From contig LS997567.1 in assembly GCA_000469685.2 (NCBI GenBank), forward strand, positions 30,243,299-30,307,298: DNA of 64,000 bases. Direction: 5' to 3'. Of this stretch, positions 1-11,770 are shown piece after piece. The translations under genes were made by a program, and so were the position numbers. The notes under the pieces were generated by a model that was not told the origin of the DNA, ran no database searches, and saw only the letters and a list, made by a program, of their open reading frames with translations. The DNA comes from Haemonchus contortus (lineage: Eukaryota; Nematoda; Chromadorea; Rhabditida; Trichostrongylidae). The first letter of the stretch is position 1. Every line of letters begins with the position of its first letter.

Positions 1-797
1 TCAGTGCAAAAGAATCAATAGAAGCGTCCTTGCAAACACGAGTTCTATACACTCGCTTGACCGGGCATAGAAAGGCTGTACTCACCAGCATCCTTATGCG
101 TGCACCTTTTCCGAGCACCTTTCCATCTTTGCCTCGAGAATGACAGTGAGAACCGCCACCTCTTCAATGCGAGTATTTAGAGTGCTACCCTGTGCGACAC
201 CTCGGTTACACAAAATTATGCAGTGTTCTAACGCATGCTAGTTGTGGAAAGAAATAGGGATAGTGCTTCGGTCGCTACGTAAACTGACACAAATCGCTTG
301 GTAGCATCGGCTTCTGTGTAGCAACCAATGTAACTAATTGAACTGCGAATGAGCGTGTAAAGACAATAACACTAGACAACAAGAATTCCAAAAGAAATGA
401 ACAAGTCAATAGTAAGTCAAACAAATAGAATCACCATACATATGCAGATTGTAACATCATGTGCTTCGAAGAAAGTCCTAGTAACTTTAGTCATGTGAGA
501 GTTTACAATGCCACTTCTCATTCGAAGCTGTGGTCAGATAGCAATCGATTAACTTTAGGCAGCCCCTTTGCTCAGATCCAATTATTTATTCGCCTGGGGT
601 CGCGGTTGTGTTCGTTCTTCACGCGTTAAGTTCCACACAGAAAGCCCCGGTACACTGCATCTAAAATACTGCGTTACAAAGAGTCGCTCAGGAAAATATC
701 TGCTCAACAAAAGAGAGGCAAACTGCGGCCCTGCCATATGCATTCATTTTTACAATCAGACGTCGGCTTACAAATATGATATATATAACTTCAATAG
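1..797. other. Unassigned leading sequence
   Basis: I see no recognisable gene, RNA or repeat unit here. Open frames are short (a 90-codon frame at 568-840 runs on into the transposon that follows) and have no recognisable protein character. Base composition is ordinary for nematode intergenic DNA. A regulatory role or an exon of an outside gene cannot be excluded. Confidence 0.4.
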
Positions 798-800
798 TAA

Positions 801-1669
801 GGTTGGCAAGAAAGTCCTGCGACAAAAATTGATGCGTTAACAATTGTATCCACAGTGAAAACACTGTAGCAAGGGTGATAAACTTGTAGGACATTCCTCG
901 GGTAATCAACACATGAGCAAATAAGGGCACGCGTGTGGGCTTCGCAGCACTACGATCGATAAATGGACAACACCCGATTCGTACCATCACCTTCTACTAA
1001 GCACGTCACTGGAAAAAAGCGGGTGTAGGGGCTCAAATTATCAGCAACCTATTCGATGCTGCCACTGCTCAATGGTCAACGGTCAACAATCGGTTGGATC
1101 GCTTCACTGGAGGAGATACTAGCCATTAAAGTAACGCAAGTATTGTCCATTAATTTAATCGGGGTTGAAGAGAATATCCGCTATGAATTGCTTAACGCAG
1201 ACTAGATGGACAGAACAATGGCATATCCCTATGAAACCCGAAATTTTGACAACGGGGTTAGAGAAGGACGACCAAAACCGTAAGTCAGGTCCTTACAGAG
1301 GACAACGCACGACGGAGCTTCGCTTTAAACACACGTCAAAAGTTCTACGATTCCGCTTGGTTCCTGGTTTTTCATCAGTCGTACTTCCTAAGTGCTGCCC
1401 CTTCAAAATAGCATGTGATCCGCCTTCATAAGCATCCCGTTTTGGCAAAGAAACTCGTGATTAAGGTGATCTGAAACCGGCAGTCAATGATTACTTCGAG
1501 TCACAGCTTCCTAACTGATGGATGAAAAGTATCACTGATTCACTCAAAGGATAATAGAATGCTGTTGGCCACTTTGATGAATATATTCCCGAAAAATGAT
1601 TGGTCTAAAAAATTTTAGAGATGATTTGAAAAAAAAACTTCGTTTTGTCGCAGGACTCTCTTGTCAACC
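801..1669. mobile_element. TIR DNA transposon / MITE-like element, copy 1
   Basis: The ends form an inverted repeat of about 28 bp: the left end begins GGTTGGCAAGAAAGTCCTGC and the right end read in reverse begins GGTTGACAAGAGAGTCCTGC. The element is flanked by TAA at 798-800 and 1670-1672. A mariner-type reading (TIR starting TTAGGTTG next to TA) fits the right end equally well. Much of the internal sequence is shared with a second, diverged copy at 38302-39085. No intact transposase is visible; the ORFs in both strands are short. Most likely a non-autonomous or decayed cut-and-paste element; superfamily not settled. Confidence 0.7.
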
Positions 1670-1670
1670 T

Positions 1671-1740
1671 AATATATATAATATAATATAAGTTATATAT
1701 AAACCATGTATGGTTTATATATATATATATAATTTATAAA
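1671..1740. repeat. AT-rich tract with perfect short palindrome
   Basis: The tract is almost pure A/T and contains a palindrome with arms TATATAAACCAT and ATGGTTTATATA separated by two bases (about 1695-1720). It lies immediately outside the TIR element. It could form a small cruciform, or be a slippage product; no function can be assigned. Confidence 0.6.
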
Positions 1741-1916
1741 GAGGCTATAAGTTACCCCAATAATAGAAATGGGCCTCACTGATATGTAACTTCAACGGCA
1801 AATGTTAGAGGGCTAACAGTGCTCCCCCCTCCCCAACCCCCTGCCCCACGTGTCAGAGCCTGCCAAACAACACTTGCATATGCAAATGCCATGAATAGCG
1901 ATAAAAGTAGGCCAAA

Positions 1917-3927
1917 TTATCGTGTGTGTTTGAGTATAGGTGTGTGTAGGTGTGTGCGTGACTGTATTTGGGTGTATGTGTTTGTGTTTGTGCGTGTATG
2001 TTTTTGGCTGTGTTTGTTTTCTGTATGTTTGTGTGTTTTTGTCTGCGTGTGCTTCTGTGTTTGTGTTTGTGTGTATGTTTCTCTGTAGGCACCTGTGTAT
2101 GTGTTTGTTTGTTTGTGCGTGTGCTTGTGTGTGTTTGTGTGGGTTTGTCTGTTTGTCTGTATGTACCACTGTGTTTCTGTGTTTGCGTGTTTTAGCGTGT
2201 ATGTGCGTGTGTTAGTGCGAGTGTGTGCGTGGTTGTGTGCGGGCCTGTGTGTGTTTGTGTGTATGTGTCTGTCTGCGTGTGTGTCTGTCTGCATGTGCTT
2301 GTGTGTGTGTGTGTGTTTGTGTGTGCTCCTTTGTGTGTATGTTTGTCTGTATGTACCTGTGTTTGTGTGTGTTTGTGTGAGTTTGTGTGTATGTGCGTGT
2401 GTGTTTGTTTGTGTGCGGGCTTGTGTGTGTTTGTGTGTGTATGTGCGCTTGTTTGTGTGTATATGTGCGTGTGTTTGTACGTGTGTGGTTGTGTGTGTGT
2501 TCGTCTGCGTGTATTTCTGGGCTGTGTGCTTGTCTGCGTGTGTTTCTGTGCATGTGTTTGTGTGTGTGTGTTTTTGTGTGTGTTCCATTGTGTGTTTGTC
2601 TGTATGTACCTGCGTGTTTGTTTGTGTGTTTGTGTGAGTTTGTGTGTATGTGCGTGTGTGTTTGTTTGTGTGCGGGCTTGTGTGTGTTTGTGTGTATGTG
2701 TCTATCTGCGTGTGTGTGTATGTGTGTGTGCGCGTTTGCGTGTGTGTGACTGTTTGTTTGTGTGCATTTGACTGCGTGTGTTCCTGTGCATGTGTTTGTG
2801 TGTGTTCGTTTGTGTGTATGTTTGTGTGTATGTGCGTGTGTGTTTGTTTGTGTGCGGGCTTGTGTGTCTTTGTGTGTATGTGTCTATCTGCGTGTGTGTG
2901 TATGTGTGTGTGCGCGTTTGCGTGTGTGTGACTGTTTGTTTGTGTGCGTTTGACTGCGTGTGTTCCTGTGCATGTGTTTGTGTGTGTTCCTTTGTGTGTA
3001 TGTTTGTCTGTATGTACCTGTGCGTTTGTTTGTGTGTGTATGTGCGTGTGTTTGTGCGTGTGTGTCTGTCTGCCTGTGTGTGTCTGTCTGCTTGTGTTTG
3101 TGTGTGGGTGTTTTTGTGTGTGTTCGTTTGTGTGTATGTTTGTTTGTGAGCGTTTGTCTGCGTGTATTTCTGTGTGTATGCGTTTGTCTGCGTGTGTTTC
3201 CGCGCATGTGTTTGTGTGTGGGTGTTTTTGTGTGTGTTCGTTTGTGTGTATGTTTGTCTGTATGTACCTGTGTGTTTGTTTGTGTGTGTACTTGTGTGTT
3301 TGTATGAGTTTGTGCGTGTATGTGCATGTGTTTGTGCGTGTGTGTGTTTGTTTGTGTGTGTGCCTGTATGTGTTTGTGTGGGTTTGTGTGTGTATGTGTT
3401 TGAGAGGGTTTGTGTGTGTTTGCGTGCGTGATGTTTCTGTGCGTGTGTTTGTGTGTGTGCGCGCGTTTGCGTGTGTGTGACTGTTAGTTTGTGTGCTTTT
3501 GTCTGCGTGTGTTTCTGTGCATGTGTTTGTGTGCGTGTGTGTGTGTTCGTTGGTTTGTATGTTTGTCTGTATGTTTGTTTGTGTGCGTTTGTCTGGGTGA
3601 GTTTCTGTGCATGTGTTTGTGTGTGTGTATGTGCGTTTGTTTATGTGTGTGTGTTTGTGTGCGTTTGTCTGCCTGTATTTCTGCGCGTGTGCGTTTGTCT
3701 GCGTGTGTGTGTGTTTGTGTGTGTATGTGCGTTTGTTTATGTGAGTGTGTTTGTGTGCATTTGTCTGCGTGTATTTCTGTGCGTGTTCGTTTGTCTGCGT
3801 GTGTTTCTGGGCATGTGTTTGTGTGTGTGTGTGTGTTTGTGTGCTTTTGTGTGTGTTCGTTTGTGTGTATGTTTGTCTGTATGTACATGTGTGTTTGTTT
3901 GCGTGTTTTGTATGAGGTTGTGTGTGT

Positions 3928-3959
<32 letters not shown>

Positions 3960-5330
3960 TGTGTGTGTGTGTGTGTGACTGTTCGTTTGTGTGCGTTTGT
4001 CTGCGCGTGTTTCTGTGCATGTGTTTAAGTGTGTTCGTTTGTGGGTATGTGCGTGTGTGTTTGTGTGCGGACTTGTGTGTATGTGTGTGTCTGCGTGTGT
4101 GTTTGTTTGTGTGCGGACTTGTGTGTATGTGTGTGTCTGCGTGTGTGTTTGTTTGTGTGCGGACTTGTGTGTATGTGTGTGTCTGCGTGTGTGTTTGTTT
4201 GTGTGCGGACTTGTGTGTATGTGTGTTTGTGTGCGTTTGTCTGCGTGTATTTCTGGGCGCGTGCGTTTGTCTGCGTGTGTTTCTGGGCATGTGTTTCTGT
4301 GTGTATGTGCGTTTGTTTGTTTGTGTGCGTTTGTCTGCGTGTGTTTCTGTGCATGTGTTTGTGTGTGTTCGTTTGTGGGTATGTGCGTGTGTGTCTGTCT
4401 GCGTGTGTTTGTGTGTATGTGTGTTTGTGTGCGTTTGTCTGCATGTATTTCTGAGCGCGTGCGTTTGTCTGCGTGTGTTTCTGGTGTTTGTGTGTATGTT
4501 TGTTTGTGGGCGTTTGTCTGCGTGTATTTCTGTGCGTGTGCGTTTGTCTGCGCGTGTTTCTGGGCATGTGTTTCTGTGTGGGTGTTTTTGTGTGTGTTCG
4601 TTTGTGTGTATGTTTGTCTGTATGTACATGTGTGTTTGTTTGCGTGTGTTTGTATGAGGTTGTGTGTGTGTGTATGTGTGTGTTTGCGTGTGTGTGACTG
4701 CTCGTTTGGGTGCGTTTGTCTGGGTGTGTTTCTGTGCATGTGTTTGTGTGTGTTTGTTTGCTTTTGTGTGTGTTCGTTTGTGTGTATGTAACTGTGTGTT
4801 TGTTTGTGTGTATACTTGTGTGTTTGTATTAGTTTGTGTGTGTATGCGTTTATGTGTCTGTCTGCGTGTGTGTATGTGTGTGTTTGTATGTGTTTGTGTG
4901 GGTTTGTGTGTATGCGCGTGTTCTGCTGTGTATATGTGTTTGTGCGTGTTTGTGTGTGTTCGCGTGCGTGGTATTTCTGTGCGTGTGTGTCTGTGGTAGT
5001 TGTGTGTTTGTTTGCGTGTATTTATCTTGCGCTTGTGTGTGTGATCTTGTGTGTGTTTGTATGTTTTTGTGGCTGTTTGTGTGTATGTGCGTTTGTTTGT
5101 GCGTGTGTGTGTGTTTGTGTGGATTTGTGTGTATGCATGTGTATGTGCGTGGGTGTGTGTGCGTGTGTGTGCTTGTTTGTGTGTATGCTTGTGTGTGTTT
5201 GTGTGTATGTGCGTCTACATGTGTGCGTGTTTGCCTGTGTGTTTGTCTGTATGTACCTGTGTGTGTGTGATTGTTTGTGGGTGTGCTTGTGGCTTTGTTT
5301 GTGTATGTGTTTGCGTGTGTGTATGTGTTC
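1917..5330. repeat. 3.4-kb TG-rich minisatellite
   Basis: The plus strand is made almost only of T and G with regular C and A interruptions (TGTGTGTTTGTGTGTATGTGCG-like words). Higher-order units are visible: a 46-bp unit repeats four times with GCGGACTTG at 4067, 4113, 4159 and 4205, and a segment near 2644 recurs 182 bp later near 2826. Very long open frames exist here on both strands (His/Thr/Gln-rich on minus, Val/Cys-rich on plus) only because the repeat lacks stop codons in those frames; I do not call them genes. The strong strand asymmetry could favour non-B DNA. Confidence 0.9.
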
Positions 5331-5931
5331 TTCATAGGGATTCTACCATTTGGAGACGAACAAGCCCTGCTTATCGAACAGAACATTCCAGAATACCTCA
5401 TTCTTGAAGCACTACAGAGATTTACACTTCTGGAGAGAAAGATCTCGTAATTATTATTATGACAAACAGTTTCGCGAACGAGTTTGTAGTTGCTGCTGTA
5501 GTTCAAAGTATATACAAAAACAAGTAGATGTCATTGTCAGACTGTCGAGAACTGCCCGAACTGGCACAGACTGACATTTTCATGGCAGTTTGTTCCAGTC
5601 CGGGCGGTTCCTGACATTTCGGCGACTCCGCAGCTCGGCGGTTTCACAGTCGGGCAGTGCTGCGAGCGGCACTGCTTTCAACACCAAATTCCTCGTCCTC
5701 CGCTCACCAATAACCCAATTTCAAAGAGGACAGGCAATCGTTTTCATGACAATGAACAAGAGCGATGCGATGCAAGCACTCGAAGGAGAGAAACAGCGCA
5801 ACGACTTGTCGTCTGTCGGACTCACCACCATCAATCCCAAAACAGAGCAAACAAGGTTGCACGATCACTTAGACTGTTTGAATCTTGTGACGATACGAGA
5901 TTGTATTTATGACTTGATAACCCAATAAATA
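5331..5931. other. Spacer with a long hairpin
   Basis: Between the minisatellite and the mariner I see no supported gene. ORFs at 5350-5574 and 5590-5928 are short and unrecognised. The only structure is the imperfect inverted repeat at 5543-5615, listed separately. Confidence 0.4.
5543..5615. repeat. Imperfect inverted repeat (hairpin)
   Basis: Arms of about 34 bases (5543-5576 and 5583-5615) pair with scattered mismatches around a six-base loop. The left arm begins TGTCGAGAACTGCCCGAAC and the right arm ends with its near complement. Could be the remnant of a palindromic MITE or an RNA hairpin; no coding content. Confidence 0.6.
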
Positions 5932-6834
5932 TTAGGTGCGTGCATTAATTTCCGCCGTTTTCGCGTGCAAAAACATACTTATTACAAAACTAAAACTAAA
6001 TGTACATTAACCACTGTATTGCCCACCGTTAGCTAAAACTTCCTGCTAACTTTCTGATATCTTGTTGACTCCGGGTCTGAAAAGGTCTTCATCTTTCAAG
6101 GCAATCCTGTTACCACCCATTTTCGCACTTCTTCGACATTCCGGAAGCGTGTATCTGCTAAACTGACTTGCATGGATCGTAATAGGTGGTAATCAGAAAG
6201 AGCAAGATCTGGAGGGTATGCGGACTGAACAAGCTGATCCCATCCAACAACTGCAATTTTTTTATAAGGACATTTTTCGCAACATGGGGTCTGGCATGTT
6301 CGTGGTGGAACGGCACCTCATGACATTTTCTTGCGTTTAAGGTGAGCTTTTAGGTGAGAGCATCCTACAAACTGTCAAGTTGGTGTTCGTAGCGGTCAAC
6401 AGTAACACTTTCGTTCGGGCTCAGCAGCTCATAGTTCAAAACACCCTTCTGATCCCCCACCAAATGCACGCACATTATTACTTTTTGGCAATAAACATTC
6501 CGCTTTCCTTGCAAGCTCTCGAGTGAAGAGAGACTATCTCAGCAGGTTCGTTTAGATGAAGCTTGTCCTCCATAGAAGCATCCGTTGGGCTTCAATGCCA
6601 GTTTTCTTGAAATCGAACAGCAGGGGAAGGGCCCCCGGGGAAACGGTTCATCAAGTTCCATGACCAATCAGTCTGAGAACAACAGGATTTTGGGGCAAAA
6701 CTGATCTGTATGCCCTTGGGTAGGTAGCCAATACCCTACTTAACAGGGTATGACAGGATTCACAGGTGAACCTCTAACATGGTCCGCGCAACGGCCCTTG
6801 GAATTCGGCGGCGGAAATCAATGCACACACCTAA
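5932..6834 (-). mobile_element. Internally deleted mariner-like element (Tc1/mariner)
   Basis: The 26-bp terminal inverted repeats (starting TTAGGTGCGTGCATTAATT on the left) differ at two positions, and a TA dinucleotide flanks each end (5930-5931 and 6835-6836), the usual Tc1/mariner target duplication. The minus strand carries broken transposase: pieces such as DQKGVLNYELLSPNE, then HARPHVAKNV, then YPPDLALSDYHLLRSM, the C-terminal DDE region typical of mariner DD34D transposases, in more than one frame. At about 903 bp it is shorter than a usual 1.3-kb mariner, so the middle of the transposase is missing. Not autonomous. Confidence 0.85.
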
Positions 6835-7760
6835 TATTAAAATAAATGTGCTATCATTCGAGCATTCTACCACCGATCCGTCAAAAAAAAATGGTGTATC
6901 TCAAGGTTCACAAGGAACTCGAGCTCACAGTACTCACGAGGCGATTCGAAAATAAATTCAATTCGAAAAACAATTCGGCAAATTTCAAATTAGAAAAAAC
7001 AAAAAACAAAAATTTCAAAAAAGAAGAGAAAGCAAAAACAATAACAAAGTGGAAGAAAGGGGGATAAAAATAAAAAGTACATTACAAAGACTACTTAGCC
7101 ACACAAAACAAGAAGCCGAAAAGGTAAAGAACTGGAATGAGCACAACATATCAAAAATGATAATAGTCATAGAATTATAGGTATGAGGGTATACTTATGG
7201 TATGATCTCAACACGTGAGACGTCACATGGATACCTTTCAATGAATCATGATGGTTGAACTCATTATAGAAAAAAATAAGCAGAAAATTTGCCCCCACAT
7301 ATTTTTACACATTCTATTTGCACATATTACACCCATTGGCCGAATTAGGGACAATCTGTTTTAACGCCGTTGGTGTTCCATCAAATCGTTTAAATCCTCG
7401 GGGCTCTCTGAAAAGGAGGCATCCCTAGAGCACCAATATTGTCGCCCTGATAGGAGGGGGTCTGGGTTTACTGTCCTGAAAGTATGTAACTTCTCCTCCG
7501 AGCGAGGAGTAAAGTAATCGCTCGTGTCCCAACCCAGCTGGTCGAAGCTTTCTTACGCCGATCGATTGCCTGCAACCACAACAAAACCCAAAAATTTGTC
7601 CCATACCAGAAAACAATAAAGTTGTTATAAAATGCAGGAAAAATTTTTTGCAGATATTTCAGATTGGTAAGCGCTTTACAGCTCATTTTTAGAGCTCCTC
7701 ACTTCCTACACATCAGAACACAACAAAACCAATGTTGTGAGAAGCAGAGTAAGAACAAAA
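6835..7760. other. A-rich unassigned sequence
   Basis: No recognisable gene. The part from about 6950 to 7110 is strongly A-rich. A 72-codon minus frame at 7468-7686 has no recognised domain. The segment 7430-7620 has a loosely LTR-like look, but no partner copy was found in the window. Confidence 0.35.
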
Positions 7761-10440
7761 AATAATATTGAATGCCTGGAGACTTAAACAATTCCATTCC
7801 ACGACATTACAACAAAATTATCCATTCAAAAGCCTTCCATTCCTGCTAACCAATACCTCTCCTTCAATGACTTCTGTTCGACAGAGTCTGTTCGCCTGTG
7901 TCAATGCCTACATCTTCCGTGACCGGGGATCCTCCCCATCAACATTTCTAAAGACGACGCTAAAAAGCCAACAATCGACAGGGCATCTTTGCCCGTCAAA
8001 GTCTTTGCAGAGGACGTCCTGACCACTCTGCAAGAACACACGGAAAACCTGGGCGCGGTCTTCGAGACCCTGGACAACGTAGAGGGTCAGAAATGCGTAA
8101 CGAGAACCCCGTCGGCAACAGACGATCTACGAGCAAATCAACCAACAAAATCACATTCTACGACGGGGAATATGATTCGTAAGAACGAGCCTCATCACGC
8201 TAGAACGACAAATTCAATAGCTGGAGCACACCATCGTATAGGGCATGTGGCCTGACGGAGATCAACCGGCCCCCCAACGAGAAGGAAGGCGAGGTCGACT
8301 GCAACAAAGCGCTAATCAAACGAATAATGAAGTTTGATAACTCGAACTTTCTGTACAAGCATTCTCAAAAGACGAAAAACGACACAAAGGGAAAAAACAA
8401 AGAAACAAAAAAACAACAAAAATAAAAAACCACAGCAACAAAAACGGAAAAAGGAAGAAATGGTCAATCATATGAAATCGGAGGAAATTTCAAAGAAAAC
8501 CAAATCACAAAAAAAGTTTAAAACTCACCACTACACTAAGGTACAAGCAAAATAATAACAAACTTAAGGAAAAAGAAAGAAAACATCATAGTTGAAGAAG
8601 AAACATGACACAATGGCGGGACAGAAAGCATCCAACAAAAACAGGTCAGTTGCAAAAGGATGAAATGGTCAGGGTCAGAGAACGCTTATATGAAGAATGT
8701 CAACATTAACAAGGGAGCTTGAGAAACTCGCCTATCAGCTTGTAACATCCCACACACATACCAGTACATATACTCATTACTTATATTAAAGTACAACTCC
8801 GTCCCCTCTCCACCGTTCAAGTCGTCGTCACCCATTACCATCAGCATGCTACTATTCCAAATCCATCTTCAGCTGATCTCTTTCTCCCGTCAACTCACAG
8901 AAGATAAAAAGGTAAAACCTTCTCTATATAATTAAACGTAATCTACTTCAAGATGAAGCCCAACCACCCACAACAACAACCAATCATCTTATACGTACCA
9001 TGGCAGACACAGGCACATCTATTATTAACTTGAACGACTGCATGACATGCTACACTCGGTTCTCCAACGTCAACACGAGCTCTACCAAAAATGCACACAA
9101 ATCGAATTTCCTGTCTACGCTTCAAAACTGCTGGCTGGAAGGAGACAGAAGGAAGAAGAACGAGAGAGCAGAGAAGAAAATGAGTCCTATTATCAAAATT
9201 GAAAGAGGACTATGAGTTAGTTCAAATGAACGTGAAGATTGAGCGAATGTCCTACACAGATAAGCTAACAAAAAAACCAGCGGAAAACTAAAAATCACAA
9301 AAAAGGAACCATCCAACTTGAAAAGGTATCATGAGAAGATCATGAACAGCGGAACAGAAAGATAAGATAAAAACAACGGCTGAATCAGCGCCTCAAGAAC
9401 ACTAGGCGCAAGACGCCAGATCGCAGATATCGACGAGAGACACAGGGACGCGAAAGGCAACGAGACCAACGTGGCTAAACTCAACATTGACCAGATTTTT
9501 TCCAAACCTATGCGTAAGCATTTACGCACTCCGGCCATGCCCACAACAATGACAGACATCCAAATTGGGCTCAAACATCAGGCGAAAAGAGTATAAAAAG
9601 CAATTCCAGGATGAAACTCATTTAGTAATGATCCAGTTTTCGTGAAACATAATTACTCCTCATCATTTGCTCATGACTTATCTTCCTCGATTCCCGATAT
9701 TTTTAACTACAATACTTCCTTACCATAAACTTCATTATATTCCAGATACGGAGGATGACCCATTCCAATTCTTTGAAGTTCATTCAATGACATCAACGAA
9801 GATAATCCTAACGGTCTAATAATACAAGAAAACGACTCCGAGGAGGCATTGAATATACAAAGCGTCAAAAGGACTAAAAACTCGGTGAATAAGATACCTC
9901 TCATTCACATCACTCAACAAGAAGATACATAATAACTTGATTAAGGAGCTGAACCAAGTTATTATGTAAATCTAAATCCGAGACTTACAACATCATGTTA
10001 CTCAACTGGAACGTGCTACCCATCAACTCATCAACACTATTCGCAACTCGGACCAAGAACAGCTTAATCAACAAGACCGCCTGCAGGAATGCCACTTCAA
10101 ACCTCGCCGGAATACCGTACCAGCAAGTTCTAAGATATCTAACTCATGCGCATTCTGTAATGGTAATCATTGAACCTCCGAATGCCCTACCTATCCGACA
10201 CTTTCTAAAAGACGCCAGCAATCGGCGAAAGGAATAAATAAGAGTGTTTCCTCAAAACTGCAAACTACCTCGCTATGTTCTGTGTAATGAACATTCAGTG
10301 CTTTTATTAAAGACGAAAAGGCAGAGAGCTTTATCACATGCCTTGACTCTGCATTTTGTCGATTTCCAATGTGAGCTACTTGTGAAAATCTCAATTGTGA
10401 AACAATGTGAATTATTATGCTCAATAAATTGAAACCGATC
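7761..10440 (+). pseudogene. Degenerate retroelement gag-like region (BEL-3 remnant)
   Basis: This A/C-rich stretch resembles the composition of BEL-2 and contains fragments of coding-like sequence on the plus strand in shifting frames: an acidic segment at about 7989-8110 (FAEDVLTTLQEHTENLGAVF), coiled-coil-like pieces near 9000-9130 and 9945-10060, and gag-type zinc knuckles at about 10147-10360 (CAFCNGNH, stop, TSECPTYPT, then a CFYxxRKG-like piece). The order coiled coil then CCHC knuckles fits gag of nematode BEL/Pao elements. No LTRs or pol are visible. It may be a separate older element or an extra copy of the BEL-2 leader region. Confidence 0.4.
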
Positions 10441-10744
10441 GTCTTTTTTCCTCATTGTTACTACAAACAAAAAAATTTCACTGTACCACCATAGAACCCG
10501 ACGGGCAAATACAATTCCTGAACATGATTTACCCATACCAATTTAGATCAATTTGAAAATTTGACAACATCAATTATAACAATCACCATTACTCCACCTC
10601 GAATGGATAATTAATCAACCAAAATCAAATTCAACCTATCAAAAAAGAAAGCCACGCGCCTCTCAATCAGAAGTCATAAGAAGACTTCTCCTCTCCAATT
10701 ATCAGTCAGTCCGTCTGCCCCGTCGGTACTCACCTCGCAACTCC

Positions 10745-11029
10745 AATGCCTGCGCCTTTCAACATTACGACCACAAAACAAAGTTTGACCAGACAACTTA
10801 ATACTTTGGAAGACTCAGCGAAGAAAACCAATTCAGTCTTACATGGGCATTTCCGACAGAGAGATTAAAACCGACGATCTTTCTTACAACATATAAACTT
10901 GAAGTAACATCATTGAAGAAACGAATAGAGGACCAAATAGATAAAGTATGAAACTTCTACGAATCCAGCATTCAAGCCATCTCAACGTTAAAGGAAGATA
11001 ACTCTAAGCCTTCAGTATGTATTGGGAAG
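10745..11029 (+). pseudogene. BEL-2 gag, 5' part (split by BEL-1)
   Basis: An ATG at 10745 opens MPAPFNITTTKQSLTRQLNT, a helical N-terminus of the kind seen in BEL/Pao gag proteins, followed after a frame change by KLEVTSLKKRIEDQIDKV, a stop, and more coiled-coil-like sequence up to the BEL-1 LTR at 11030. Reading resumes directly after the second LTR at 21605 with DEKQGEKTLTIATALAQQL. The stop codon and frame change show the gene is dead. BEL-2's own 5' LTR was not found. Confidence 0.6.
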
Positions 11030-11748
11030 TGTCGCGACTTACGTGCGACCGTGAGCCCCGCCGGAGAATACCGTGCTCCAATGCCGAACCGCGACGCAGC
11101 ACGTTTAAATGGCAGAAGCTTCCGGAAGCGCGGGAAAGCTATTGACCCCGCCGCGCTGGCAGTATTTCATCATCTTTCCGTCAGTCCAGCAGCTCGTCAG
11201 CCGGTTGTGGATTCCCCGCTTCTGCGTCAACTTCAGTCGTCGTCAGCGGTGCCAGGATATCCAGTCGTGTCAACTTCAGCCGAGCCAAGGAACAACAATG
11301 CCACCAGCTGGAGTTATACCATCGACACGCCATTCTACCGGTACCTCCTTTTGCTTATGTTTTGACTTCAGATGCTGACCATTTCTCTTCTCTTCCTTTT
11401 GTTTCTCTTTTTATTGCATCATCTCTTTCGTATATTATTTCTGTGTATTGCACAACAGTTTTCGTAATAAGTTTATTATCATAAACGTATCAGTATAATA
11501 GTGTAGTCTATCACTACGCGTTTCAGCGCGGAATATTTTGGTCATAAGATTGCATCATATCTCTTTGTTGTCTTCAGTCGTGCCGGGAGATGATTAGGGC
11601 CCGTAATACACCCAGTGGCAGGCCAAGGGGCATTCAGGTGCGACAAACCCCTCCAGAGGGAGTGTGGGCCCTAATAATACCCACATTCTGGCGTGACCTT
11701 GGGTCCCGCCGCCGATGCAGTTCAGCCATAGGGACCGGGGTCGCGACA
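11030..11748 (+). repeat. BEL-1 5' LTR
   Basis: A 719-bp sequence repeated in direct orientation at 20886-21604. It begins TGTCGCGACTTACG and ends GGTCGCGACA, giving the TG...CA ends with a short inverted repeat (TGTCGCGAC/GTCGCGACA) expected of an LTR. I count about six mismatches between the two copies, so about 99.2 percent identity. GGAAG precedes this LTR and GGATG follows the 3' LTR, consistent with a 5-bp target duplication carrying one mismatch. Confidence 0.95.
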
Positions 11749-11752
11749 GAAT

Positions 11753-11770
11753 TGGTGCATCGGGCCGCAG
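11753..11770 (+). promoter_or_regulatory. Putative primer binding site (tRNA-Gly-like)
   Basis: Four bases after the 5' LTR the sequence TGGTGCATCGG begins with the TGG expected opposite a tRNA CCA end. The first 11 bases complement the 3' end of animal tRNA-Gly(GCC) as I remember it; the match weakens after that. Checking against the tRNA set of the source species would settle the primer. Confidence 0.6.

Noticed and set aside
1917..4739. A 940-codon minus-strand frame rich in His, Thr and Gln, and several Val/Cys-rich plus frames
   Set aside because: They lie wholly within the TG-rich minisatellite; openness follows from the repeat lacking stop codons, and no domain or start context supports a protein.
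7425..7760. Possible LTR of BEL-2 or BEL-3
   Set aside because: Looks LTR-like (TGTAACTTCTCC after a purine-rich bit) but no second copy exists in the window.
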